Positions 40,463 through 51,466 of a DNA stretch of 64,000 bases are shown here, piece by piece. The position numbers and the translations under genes are program-made. Location: assembly GCA_022605405.1 (NCBI GenBank), contig JABYQQ010000005.1:682001-746000 (forward strand), read 5' to 3'. The DNA comes from Earliella scabrosa. Taxonomy: Eukaryota; Basidiomycota; Agaricomycetes; Polyporales; Polyporaceae. The notes beneath the pieces are model-generated. The model was not told the origin of the DNA. It did not search any database and was given only the letters and a program-made list of their open reading frames with translations. The stretch's first letter is position 1; each line of letters starts with the position of its first letter.

Positions 40463-42921
40463 CTAGGCCTGCGCTTCCTTAGCTCGGTCTTTCGCGATAG
40501 CGTCCTTGAGTATTTCCCACCCGCACGGGTGGACGATCTCGCAGTGCTCGATGAGCTGCTGCTGCAGAGCGCCGACGAACGGCGTGGGCGGCTCAGTAGT
40601 TTGGCCCGCTTCGAATCGGGACCTGGACAAACAAGTCATGAGAACTTTATCAAAACCCGATTCTGATCAGGTCGGGCGCCAGCCAACGCACCTGCACATC
40701 GCGCACCAGAGCTTCTTCTCGTCCTCCGCATCTTCAAGGAAATTGACTTCTATGCATTCCGCCTCGAGAGTAATCTCCGGTTCCATCTGTGCGTCGGCCA
40801 TGACAGCGTCCATGGGCTGGCTCTGTGTCGGCACAGGCTGTACAGGATGCCCGTGTACGCTATTCGGAGGTACGGATGGGACCTGTGCGCTGTTCGATGC
40901 CATGTCATTTTGCGGGGAAGGCTGCGGCGCCGACGCGGCGGGCGTCGCCACACTAGGCACACTCGCGGCCGCCGTCCCGTTCGATAGGGAAGGCTGCGGC
41001 GCCGGAACGGGCGGAGACTTAGAATGGGTCAAGGATGCCACTGCAGTCGGCTGAGAAGGTTGCGGCGCCGCGACGGCGGGAGGGGCTGCTGTCGAAGGAG
41101 TCCCGCTCTGTCCAAGCGCCTGACTGCGAGCGTGTTGCAACCGTGCGAACTCGGTGAGTCCACGAGCAAGTATAGGGTTTGTCTGTGCCATCCACGATGG
41201 GATGGGCGGAATTTGGGGAGGAGCTGCCGCTCGAGAGGTGAGATCAGGCTGCGGCTGATGAGTTACTGCCTGAGGGGGTTGCTGAGGCCCGTGGTGGGAG
41301 TTGTGTGCGTTCTGAGATGCAGGTACAGACTGGGGCGGAACAGGTGGAACCTGAGCGTTTTGGGACGACCGCGACTGATCAGCTGCCTGGGAGGAAGACG
41401 TATGTTGCGATGGCGACACTTGAGGTGGGGGTGCACTTGTATGCTGCAAATGGGAGAGGTGAGAGCTGTTGGCAAGCGGAACGGTGAATGGCCGGGCCAC
41501 CGGCGGTGGTCCATGAGATATGTGTCCGTTCATGGTCGCTGGGCTGGAGGCGATTGGTGAGGCGGCCGGTGCACCAGTTGGTGGCGGAGGTGCGGAGACG
41601 TGACTGGTATGCTCAAGTTTGCGGCGTTTTCTCGCTACCTCTTCTGCCTTGTCATCGTTGGTCAAGTCGATGATCGCTCCAGCTAGAGAACTGCTGCTGA
41701 AGTTGTTCTGCGGTACAGGCGCCGTGTGCAATCCTTTCGAAGATGTTGGTCTCGACGAAGACGCGGACCTGAGATGGGATTGAACTGGAGCACCAGCTGT
41801 ACCCGGCCGGCTAGATACAGGAGTAGCAGGCTGCGAGTTCGCCAGAGTCAGCCCAGAAAACGTGTTGAGCGGGGAGGCAGATACGGGGCTCTGTCCCACT
41901 TGGGGGATCATGAGCGGGGTTGGAGCAGAGGGCCGTCGGTGTTGCGAGATGCTAGGTACGGCAGAAGAGACAGCCGGCAAGAGCATCGGCAACGAAGCAC
42001 GATGCTGAGGGGCGTAATGAGTTGGGCGACCCGGGTATTGCTGAATCAACGACCATGTTCAGCAGCTCGCGAGGGAGGGTATGTGCATGATACTGACCTG
42101 CGGCGGTTGGCCCTCCATGGCCGCCGACATACTCACTGGTCGCGGTGCTGTGAGTCTACAGAAACAAACAGAGAATATGGTGAGCGTACCATTCGTGGGC
42201 GTTATGGGCTGTGTATGGGTCCGGATGGTGGGATGCGATACTGCTCGACGTTGAACATTCTGGATAGGCACCGGTGGTCGAGGAACGGAACCCGACGGGA
42301 CCCTCTCCCGTGGGGACACGATGATAGCTTCGGGCACGAAGCGCGAGAGCTCTTGCCGCAGCACCACTATCTCGTTCAGACTGCGACGTCGGCCGCTCTC
42401 GGCGACTGCACACACCTCTGGAGAGTAAAGTGGAAGACGTACGCATGATGTAATCTGCCCGAGATTTCGTCTCGCTCGGTTGCGAGCATCCTGAGCTGCT
42501 CGTGCATCTGGGCGATGTGGATCTTCTGCTGGTCGGTGGGCGTCTGGAGGAGGCTGAGGCGTTGATCCTGCTGCTGGATGAAGAGCGCAAGCGAGCGGTT
42601 GTCGGCATAGAGCTTCTGGTTGTCGGCGGTGAGCATCGCGCACGTCTTCTCGAGGTCGCGGAACTCCTGAAGGAGAGTGGGCCGGTAGCCCAGCTCTGCT
42701 AAGCACTCGTTCTGCGTACTCGCGAGGAGGGCGAGAACCTCGGGATCCGGCGACGGCGATGCTTCTGCAGGCACTTGGGGATGGGCCGCTCTGTCCGCGC
42801 GAAACCGAACCGAGCTATAGTCAGCGCACCCGGCCAACAGTTTTTGCAGACAGGAGACGTACCCCTCGGCCGCGGCCGGAGCCGGAGGGACGGCAGGATC
42901 GACATTCATCGCGTCGCTCAT
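40463..42921 (-). CDS. Coiled-coil nuclear protein with SUMO-interacting motif and C-terminal Cys/His motif
   Basis: The model starts MSDAMNVDPAVPPAPAAAEG at 42921. A coiled coil follows (LLQEFRDLEKTCAMLTADNQ and RLSLLQTPTDQQKIHIAQMH), then a long Pro/Ser/Gln-rich region encoded mainly by one exon (about 42049-40680). Within it SLAGAIIDLTNDDKAEE holds a textbook SUMO-interacting motif (IIDLTNDD), next to a basic nuclear signal (ARKRRKLEH). The C-terminal part has LWCAMC, an intron, and then QQQLIEHCEIVHPCGWEILK; the Cys pair and His pair could form a zinc site. The last residues are AKDRAKEAQA. I do not recognise an orthologue; a chromatin or transcription scaffold is inferred from composition. 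Confidence 0.6.
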
Positions 42922-43632
42922 GCCAGTGCCGGACACGACAAGCAGGGCGAGAGAGGCGTCGGAGAGAGAGGGGAGGCAGCGGACAGGCCTCGTTGCCGCA
43001 GCGAGAGCAGTATTGGGCTCGCGCCGCACGCGGATTCCTCAATCGTAGTGACCAAGACCCCAGAACCCTCCTCGGGCGGCTTACCCCATCCGGAAGGTCG
43101 CATGCCATAAGTAGCCAGCTTCCGGGGGCCTGGGTACTCGGTAGTCTAGATCCCGGGATCTGCATGGACACACTGTGAATCTGATTGACTGTTGTCCCCA
43201 CAGCGTCCTCGGTCGAAATGCGTCTGTGGCATGTGCTGTGATGGTAGTGGCACTGTAGGTAACACACCCGCGCTAATGGGTAAGTAGAACGCGAGACCTA
43301 TTATTACATCCTGCAGCCTAGGTCTGTACAAGGTAAGGTGTGCATCTAGTGAACAGCAGGTAGAAATGGGAGTCACCTAGCATGGTGTCCCATGTGTATC
43401 GTAAACAGTGTAATGACGAGTCCGTGGATGAGGTGGGGATGTAGCGCGGCAAAAAGAGTGTTCATATGTAACGAAAGACTGTCCTGGGAGCTCCCCATGT
43501 GCACCCGCTCCGTCATGGACCGTGCCCTGCAGCAACTTTTCCACGCCAGACCGCAGCAGCGAGGCCAGCGAATACCGTAGCCTCATAGGCGCATAATGCA
43601 TGCATGAGACGAACACAGAGTGAGGTCTACCA
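42922..43632. other. Intergenic region, no gene seen
   Basis: About 700 bases between the start of the coiled-coil protein gene and the stop of the next minus-strand gene. Short frames only; the part near 42922 is the promoter of the coiled-coil gene. Confidence 0.45.
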
Positions 43633-44471
43633 TCAAGGAGTAGGTGGATGCGTCGTGGGCGGTACCGACGGCCGCCCCCAATCAATCGACCCGTCCGACT
43701 CCGCGACCTCCTCATACGCAGGCGCATGCTGGTACGGCGGCGGCGGCGGCCGCCAGCGATACGTCTCCACCGCCTGGCTGAACCGCGCCATCCTGTCCCG
43801 CGCCTGCTCCTGCATCTCCCGCTCGAGCTGGTGCCGGCTCAGCAGCGCACTTATCCGGTCGCGCGGCGGCGTCCGCCGGTAGCTGTAGTAACAGCGGCCC
43901 AAAGCGAGCAGCACCAGCAGCCCCACCGCGCCCCCTATCACCTCGAACACGATCGCAACTGCGCTCTGGCCGTGGCTTCTCGTGCTCGACGAGCTGTCCG
44001 GGGAGGGAGACGTCGGCCAGGGACGCGGGACCCCGGTGTGGGTGATCGGGTGACCAGGGGTGCGGTCCCAGGACGGATGTGTAGAGTGAATGGTAATAGG
44101 CGCGATGAAGATGGAGTGCGACGAGGTCGAGGTGTTGCTTGACCCTCGGTTGGTGTCGTCGTCTTCGGCAGGAGCCGACCCTCGGGTTGTAGCAGGAGAG
44201 CCATCCGGTCGCGGTCGCTCTGTCGGGCGTGCGGGACGGGTAGTGGGGCGGGAACGCTCCGTCGAAGAGAGCGAAGCAGATGGGGTGACGCTCTCAGCAG
44301 GAGCAGCGCACACGAGTCTGCGCGGGATGTTAGCGCGTGCTCTTCGAAGCGGCGATCTCCCCGACTGTGGGCGGCACGCGGTTCTCGTGGAGTGGGAGGG
44401 CGGGGGACTCACTGGAAGCAGACGAGGAATGCGAGAAAGCAAGTCAACCCAACAGACCACCTTGAACGCAT
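43633..44471 (-). CDS. Single-pass type I membrane protein with PPxY motif
   Basis: The first exon from 44471 gives a signal peptide (MRSRWSVGLTCFLAFLVCF). After an intron with a GTGAGT donor and a CCCGCGCAG acceptor near 44318 the protein continues LVCAAPAESVTPSASLSS. A Ser/Thr/Pro-rich ectodomain of about 110 residues, likely O-mannosylated, leads to one membrane helix (AIVFEVIGGAVGLLVLLALG). The cytoplasmic tail has a basic stop-transfer (YYSYRRTPPRDR), a charged helix (HQLEREMQEQARDRMARFSQ) and a PPxY motif (PPPPPYQHAPAYEE). This layout resembles fungal cell-wall sensors or Skg6-like proteins, but no family is certain. Confidence 0.6.
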
Positions 44472-47265
44472 GTGCCAGTGCCTCTCCGCACTCCGTCCGC
44501 GGGCAACCAGGAGGACTACGGACTGTGGGGATCGCAACGGGTTGAGAGGCCTGGGATTAACTGCCAAGAGGGTGTGGTGGGGCAAGAAAAGCCAAGAGGG
44601 GGAGGGTTAGAGTGCCGCGGCGAGTCTTGAAGTATGGGAACGGATCCCTGTGCCAGCACTCATGGCATGGAGGGGGAAGACGGAGGAGGGAACGGTTCCA
44701 GGGACGGCTGAATATCAGTCGAGTCTGCAGCCGCCCGTCCGAAATACGCGTCGGTAGGCTGCCCCGCGCTCGTGGCTGTGCCGCGAGCTTTCAGTCCGAC
44801 TGCCGGCCACGGCGGCCACAGGACGCCTTCCTTTCTTCCCTCACTTCTCTCGCCTGCTCGACTGATACCTATCACAACTGTCCTCATCTGGTCTCTTTAG
44901 GCCTGATAGAAAAACATCTCGCCTTCACTGTCTCAACGCGTATGGTAATCGTTGAGCGCGGTATGGATCCAAAACAGCGCTTTGCTAGATACATCTGGTC
45001 TTGGGACCGAATCTGATTCGTCGGCCGTGGCGTTAACGGTCTGAGGCCTTGAGGCGCCACTCTATCAACCTGTTGACCAGAGCTTAACATCCGGTCTCGT
45101 GCGGCATCGTTTTCCTCCCTCCTGAAGCTCGGTGCGCGAGTAAAGACTCGTACAGTCCTCCCGTCTCGAGGAGGCGAAAAGGCAGCCACCGAAGCGAGAA
45201 CCTCACCTGGCGTTCCTTCACCCTCGGACATCCTCTCTCGCTATGAGGCCTTCAGAATCATGGGCTACCGGTCAACGTAAGTTTACAGTTGAAACTCATG
45301 TTGACGGCAGAACGGCGCGGGTTTAGAGGAAGCGCTCATAAAAGCACGCAACACGGCGCGTTATCGACAACTCACTGGGTCCCCTCGTGGTTGTGTTCGA
45401 TATGCAACGAAGCCCCGGAGGTCATACCTCCAGACAATCGACTCCCCAAGTGCCGAGTATCCTACGTGTGCAGATGCAAGTACCCTCAATCCCGTTTGAC
45501 CCATCACCGGAGCATTCGCACTGCGACGCGGGACGATGAAGCTACCAGACCCACCCACCAGTCATTCCGAAGGCCATAATCCCACCGGATCCAGAAGCGA
45601 AGTTTAGAGAGTGTATTGCTGCGTCGCTAACCACTACTTACAGCAGTCGATGCGCTCATCCCTCGAAACTCCATTTATCTGTCCGCTCGACCGGGTCACA
45701 GGGATCCCGGAGCGAGGTAGCAGATCGGGTCATGCCAATCGCTCTTCCGAGGCCGTTCGACATAACGGGACCCACGCTAAGTGCGGGCCCGATAGACCGT
45801 TGTGAGTGCGTCGGTGTCCATGCGCAAACAGCGTCGGCTGATCCCTTTGCCCATGTAGTGCACGCGCTTTAGGCTTTCGTCATGCCGTAGCCGTTATGAT
45901 ACGCAAAATTGTTAACCTGGCATGGAGATGTATTCCGGCTTCCCCAGGCTGTAATCGCCGTCGACAATCGCATACCTACGTCAGTGATCGTCAAGCTCCA
46001 GCTTCACGTCTCATCAAGTCTCTACGTCCGTCGTGCTACTTCAGTACGGCGTCACTTACCAGAGGTTTTGAAGTTCGGCCGAACGCACGTCGAGCGTCGA
46101 GCGAAGAAGTGTTGAGCAAGTGTAACCGACTCTGCCGAATATTTCTGGTCGAGGATTGTAGCCGCGCCGCTGCCAGGTGGGGTATGGAGGCACGGAGTGC
46201 CAATTAACCGTGCTGCACACCATGAATAGCTATGTCGCGGGCTTGGCGGCGGGATCGGGCAGGTTATAACCGCCGCTCTTTCTCCCGGAGCCTGGCGCGC
46301 GTTAGAACGCACCGCTCAAACGCCTCAGCATGTCGTAGCGTCAACATACCTTATGTCGCTCCCCAGCCGTTCCGTCTGGCGCGTGTGTGAGCCACTGTGA
46401 GGACGTACGCGTGAGCGCGAGAGACACGGCCTTGGTACCACATACGACTAGTACTCGTAAGTCAGCTGACGATTTATGCATCCTGCAGCTGGCTAGATGA
46501 TGTCATGAGACAGTAGTGTGGGAGGGCGAGATGTATGCAGCGCTCTCAGGTGCTCTCGGTACTCCAGAGAAGTGTCGACCACCCCGACGCCACCTCGGAC
46601 GAGTCCTCCAAGGTTATGCCAGTCCGAGTGTTTCAAGGAGCTACCAGAGCTACATTTCTCGGCTGAATAAGTTTGCAGTCGAGAATGTCATTGTCAGTAC
46701 GCAGGGATTGATACGCACACAGAGACCCTCTCAGTAAGCATGTGGGCGCGGATGGCGACATGCTGACAACGACTGACCTGGACGGAGGTTTATGCCTATT
46801 TATGCACCGAGGCGCTCGGACTTTCATCCAAATGCCTGCCGCCTGCGTCGCAGGCCGAGGTTGATGGTGCCATACACTTGCTATCCAACAGGACTGGCTA
46901 ACTGCAAGCCGAGCCCTGTCGGCCTCAAGTTTGAGTGTCGGTGATGGACTGAGAGAACGGAGGAGGAGGGGTGCCGCTGTCGCGTGATTAATATTAATAT
47001 TTGCATCGTGAGAGCGCTGGTCGGACCTGATCGCTGCTCCCGAAGCTCCCAGAATCGGCAACCATATTTGAGCATGGTGCCGTCTCTGCGCTCGATCCCA
47101 GCCCTCTCCTGCCCACTGTGCGCCCTCTAGACCTGACCGTGCTTATATACCAACACCGGACGCTGTTGGTCCACCAGGCCGCTTCCCGCCCATCTATATC
47201 CTCTGCTCTAGTCCTGCCGACCCCGGAATTCGCGACCCCTGCCGCCCCTGGATTTTACTGTCCCC
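44472..47265. other. 2.8 kb gene-free stretch upstream of RIB1
   Basis: The longest stretch in the window with no gene I can support apart from the left end. Open frames are short (up to about 140 codons), overlap in several frames and show no domain. I see no terminal repeats of a transposon, no tRNA and no simple-sequence array. An AT-rich word TTAATATTAATATTTG lies at about 46986. It could contain a non-coding transcript, a decayed gene or distant control elements of RIB1. Confidence 0.5.
47144..47149 (+). promoter_or_regulatory. TATA box of RIB1
   Basis: TATATA in the context GCTTATATACC, 117 bases before the RIB1 start codon. Confidence 0.5.
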
Positions 47266-48750
47266 ATGTCCTTCCACACCGGCCATTCGCATTCCTGCGT
47301 CGAAGACTCGCTCGCAGATCTCGAGTTGCTCGATTTGCTCACCGCACCGGACCTTCCCTCCGCGGGCGACCTCAAGAAGAAGCATAGCTACAAGCGGAGA
47401 GACGCCGACCTCGACCCCCTCCTCCTCGCCGCTGCAGCTTCCTATGGGCACGTAACCCGCAACCACTATGCCCACGACTTCTTCCCCGCCGTAGGAGATC
47501 CGCGCGCGGAGGGCGCGTACGACTGGACCAAGTGGCAGCCAGCCGTACCCAGCGCGAAACAGGAGCGTAGACCCCGGCTAAAGTACGAGAGCAGACAGGC
47601 GCCACGCTCTCAACGACTGAAGCAGGCGGGGCTGAAGGGGGAGGACAAGGAGAATGGCTCGGAAAGGACAGCGACGTCTCCCTTGCAGTGCGCGGACAAT
47701 CTTCCGAACCCTACCCCCAAGCTATCCGCTCCCCATACACATCCCTCGACCTCGACCGCCCCTGGTCTGCTTCCTCCGAGCGCTGAGCTCGAGGTGAAGT
47801 GTATGGCCCGCACCAGAGTTCCTACACCTCACGGCCCTGTCTTCCTCCACCTCTATCACAACAACCGCGACAACAAGGAGCACCTTGCGATCGTGGTCGA
47901 TCCCGTTCAGTTGCAGGAAGACGTGCCGTCCCTGGCGCCTGCTATTCGCAGTCGGACGCTCGATGCCGTGTGGTCAGAGTCAGAGACGCAGATGGACCGT
48001 ATCACCCGCGGAGCGTATGTGGGACGTCTGTCAAAGGACTCCCAGAAGCCCTCTCCACCACCCCCAACACACCGTGCAGACGCACCCGTGTCGGACGCCA
48101 TACCCTCCCCGCTCATCCGCATCCATTCCGAGTGCTTCACGGGCGAGACCATCGGCAGCATGCGCTGCGACTGCGGCGAACAGCTTGACGAGGCCATCCG
48201 GCAGATTGCCCAGCCGATCACCGTGCCATCCCCGTCCGACCCCACACAGACCGTGACAATACCCGGGCGCGGCGCAGTCATCTACATGCGTCAGGAGGGC
48301 CGGGGCATCGGACTACTCTCCAAAATACGCGCGTACAACTTGCAGGACCTCGGGCACGACACTGTCACCGCGAACCTGATGCTCGGACATATGGCCGACG
48401 AGCGCGGTTACGACATTGCGGCGGCCATCCTCCGCGACCTCGGCATGGGCACAGATGGGTCCGAAGGAGTGCGGTTGTTGACGAACAATCCGGACAAGAT
48501 GCAGGCCTTGGAGAAGGAGGGCATCAGGATTGTCGAGCGTGTGCCCATGGTGCCACGCTCGTGGCAACGTCGTCAACACACCAAATTGGGACAGGATCTT
48601 GCCCACCTACACTTGCACGACGAGGATGAGCGAGGGAGAAGTGCGACGATGATTGGTGCGGGGGAGGTGTACGGGGAGGATCTGGACAAGTACTTGCGGA
48701 CGAAAGTGTTGCGGATGGGCCATATGCTCCCGCTCCTCTCGGACTCTTAG
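47266..48750 (+). CDS. RIB1: GTP cyclohydrolase II
   Basis: Catalyses the first step of riboflavin synthesis: GTP to a diaminopyrimidine phosphate, formate and pyrophosphate. One uninterrupted frame of 494 residues, so the gene has no introns, unlike nearly all its neighbours. The N-terminal extension of about 180 residues is typical of fungal Rib1. The catalytic domain has the zinc ligands in ECFTGETIGSMRCDCGEQLD (Cys, Cys, Cys), the loop VIYMRQEGRGIGLLSKIRAY, LGHDTVTANLMLGHMADERG and VRLLTNNPDKMQALEKEGIR. A short Pro-rich insert sits before GRGAVIYMRQEG. No DHBP synthase domain is fused. Cytosolic. Confidence 0.93.
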   Translation: MSFHTGHSHSCVEDSLADLELLDLLTAPDLPSAGDLKKKHSYKRRDADLDPLLLAAAASYGHVTRNHYAHDFFPAVGDPRAEGAYDWTKWQPAVPSAKQERRPRLKYESRQAPRSQRLKQAGLKGEDKENGSERTATSPLQCADNLPNPTPKLSAPHTHPSTSTAPGLLPPSAELEVKCMARTRVPTPHGPVFLHLYHNNRDNKEHLAIVVDPVQLQEDVPSLAPAIRSRTLDAVWSESETQMDRITRGAYVGRLSKDSQKPSPPPPTHRADAPVSDAIPSPLIRIHSECFTGETIGSMRCDCGEQLDEAIRQIAQPITVPSPSDPTQTVTIPGRGAVIYMRQEGRGIGLLSKIRAYNLQDLGHDTVTANLMLGHMADERGYDIAAAILRDLGMGTDGSEGVRLLTNNPDKMQALEKEGIRIVERVPMVPRSWQRRQHTKLGQDLAHLHLHDEDERGRSATMIGAGEVYGEDLDKYLRTKVLRMGHMLPLLSDS

Positions 48751-49011
48751 ATCCAGCTCAGCGGGGTTACTTATGGTTCCTTTATTTGCGTCCGCGTGTC
48801 TTGGTTATAATACTACTGTTGTAGGTCAGAAGAGCAAACAAGGAATCGAGGGTAATACACAGTGAACATAGAGACTCGAGCGAGTTCGAACTCCTCGCGA
48901 TATCGGGCTTACGCCCAGGCGCCACACCTTTCGGCGCTCGGCGGCGCATCTTGCCTCTGGACACCTTGCACCCTCTCCTCCAAGGCTCGTGTCCGACATC
49001 GACAGAGCACC

Positions 49012-51347
49012 ATGTCCATGTTCGACCCCCTCTCTGTCCCAAACTTCCCGCAAGACGAGCCGCCATGGCCGACGACTCCCCACAGCCCGAACGATCCCAT
49101 ACCCAATCTGCCGAGGCCCTCACCACATCATCAAGAGTCGCGCGGGCCTCCGACCGGCTTGTACGGAAAGGAGCCGCAAATCTATGGCCAGCCTGAGCCG
49201 GGGCTCATCTCTCCACGCGTGAACACGACGTCCAACGGGACGCAGTTTGAGAAAAAGGAGCCGTACCTGCGAGTTAGGATCACGTCGCTCGACCGCAACC
49301 GGCGAGACGTCCTCATTAAATTCGACGCGCAGGTACGCCCAGTGCCCTCACAGATATACTACCCCACAGGACATCTGCTCACGTCTGTCTGTCCCGCTTT
49401 CCTCGTGCCGTCGTCACCCCATGCGTTCGGGGACCCACAGACGAACCTCTCGAACTTCACGGGGACGACCTACCGCAATGTCTCCCGCTCCTATTACGAG
49501 TTCCAGCAGTTCTACGAGGCGGTCATCCAGAACAACCCGCAGACGATCGTGCCCGCGCTCCCGCTCGCGCGCACGTCCGCGCCGACGGACGAGGAGGACG
49601 ACCGGCTGGTGAAGATCATGCTCCAGCGCTGGCTCACGCGCATCTGCGAGGACCCGATCCTCATCCACGAGGAGGAGCTCCGCTCGTTCGTCGAGAGCGA
49701 CTTTGGGTACCAGCCGACGCCGAACACGCGCAAGAAGGCGTCGGGCGGGTTCAGCCTCATCCGCCGTGGCGTCCCGGACGAGGACGAGGAGCTGCAGCGG
49801 GCGCGGTTCGAGCTGACGCGGCTCGAGGGCCAGTTCTTCGATGCGGCGAAGGCCATTGATAAGCTGGCGCGTGCTAGGAAGTGTGCGTATCTGGTCTTTG
49901 GTTGGTCTCGTGTAGGGCATGAGTGCTGATGGTCGTGTGCGGCGGCGTGTAGCGATTGCGGTTGTGAAGGCGGAGATGGGGAACAAGCTCGTCAACGTCT
50001 CGTCGACGGAGGCGCATCCGCCGCTGGGGAACGCCATGCAGAAGGTCGGGCGGGTGTATCACAGTTTGGCGGATTTGGACCAGGCGCAGGGGATCAGCGA
50101 ATGTGTCATCATCGGAGACTCTTTGGGGTACCAGGGCCTCAATGCGCGCTCCGCCAAGGAGACCCTTCAGCAACGGACGGCTGTATTGGAAGAGTACCAG
50201 GCGGCGGTCAAGGCGACCATCTCCAAGAGAAGAAACATGGAGCGCCTGAAGGCGAGCACCAATATCAGCGCGCAAAGAGTGGACGAGGCTCTGGAGGAGA
50301 TGGAAGAGGTACGTGCCATTTGCGGTTTGGTATCTAGTTGCCACTGACTCGTTCGAACTATCGCAGGCGAACAAGTACGAGCAGATCCTCGCCCGCCGGG
50401 CTGAGAACATCTCCCAGAACCTACACCGAGCGTTGGATAGACACAAACGTCTAGTCACTGAGGATGTCACTGCCGCACTGGTCGAGCATGTTCGCTCGAC
50501 TATCATGTACGAGCGACAGCACCTGCGAGAACTCGAGGCTCTTCGGCCTGACATCCAAGGTGCTGACAAGAAATATGTACCACAGAAGCCCGTCAGCGCC
50601 CCACGACCGACGTACATTCCTCCGCTGGAGGACTATTCTAAACCTCCTGTACCACGTCCTGCGTCTGGTCCACCGACGAGCGTGCCGCGCCAGGGCCCGC
50701 CGGTTGCCCCGCCGCTGAACGGTACGGCTTCCATGTATGGGCCCCCGCTTGTACCGCCTATCAATGCCTCCGTATCGTCGAATGGACCATCTCAAGGGCC
50801 GCTGTCGTCCGGCGTATCTTCTCCCGTGCGTGGTCCCCTGCCTCCGCAATCGCCTGGTGCAGGACCTTCGTCGTCACCGGCCCCTACCCAATCATCGTTC
50901 GCACCCCCTCTCATGGACGGGCCTCCTCTCGGCGGTCGGTTCATGGACGGGACGAAGTCGATGTTCGTCAAGTCACCCTCCTCGCCGATGGTCCCGTCTG
51001 CGTCTACGCCCACCAAGCCAGCTTCCGCCGGCCTGCCTCCCGTCCCTCAGTCACCGCAGCCTCTGACACCGGCATCTCCTCTGCATGCGTCGGTGTCCGG
51101 CCCGCCCTCCGCCACCTCCGGTGCTCCCCACCCTCTCGGGGACCCACTCTCGGCATCGGCGTTTGTCCCGAGTACCAGCTCGCCCTTGGCCAATGGTCGT
51201 TCGAACTCGGTGTCTGGAGCACCGAACGATGGGCTCGATCCGTTGGGCATGACGCGGCCGGCGTACATGTCGGCGACGGTGCGCACGCCGACGCGTCCGA
51301 GGCTGGATGCGAGGGAGGCCGCGAGCAAGCTTGCAAACATGTTCTAG
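49012..51347 (+). CDS. VPS17: Retromer sorting nexin Vps17 (PX-BAR)
   Basis: Vps17 pairs with Vps5 in the membrane-bending half of the retromer, which returns cargo from endosomes to the Golgi. The start at 49012 (MSMFDPLSVPNFPQDEPPWP) follows CACC. The PX domain spans about residues 80-210 (YLRVRITSLDRNRRDVLIKF, then YRNVSRSYYEFQQFYEAVIQ, VPALPLARTSAP, LQRWLTRICEDPILIHEEEL). The BAR domain follows with long charged helices (AKAIDKLARARK, TAVLEEYQAAVKATISKRRN). The C-terminal 270 residues are Pro/Ser-rich and end ASKLANMF, longer than in yeast. Introns lie near 49333-49437, 49880-49950 and 50309-50367. Confidence 0.87.
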
Positions 51348-51466
51348 GGTGGTGCGTTTTCAAGTCTGTCGTTGTACGTATGCATGTGTTTTGCGCCGCG
51401 GAAGTGACGGCGGGATTGCTGATTGTTCACGCATGTACATGTTGAGGGTATCACACACTACATAAT

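Noticed and set aside
40395..40470. tRNA-like B box (GTTCGAATC on the minus strand) near 40420
   Set aside because: The flanking bases do not form a T-arm stem and no A box or acceptor stem fits.
40600..40625. Hairpin CCCG-CTTCGAAT-CGGG resembling a T-arm
   Set aside because: It lies in the last exon of the coiled-coil protein gene and position 53/61 pairing of a tRNA is missing.
45289..46312. Several 60-100 codon frames in the gap before RIB1
   Set aside because: No domain, no consistent exon chain, and frames on both strands overlap.
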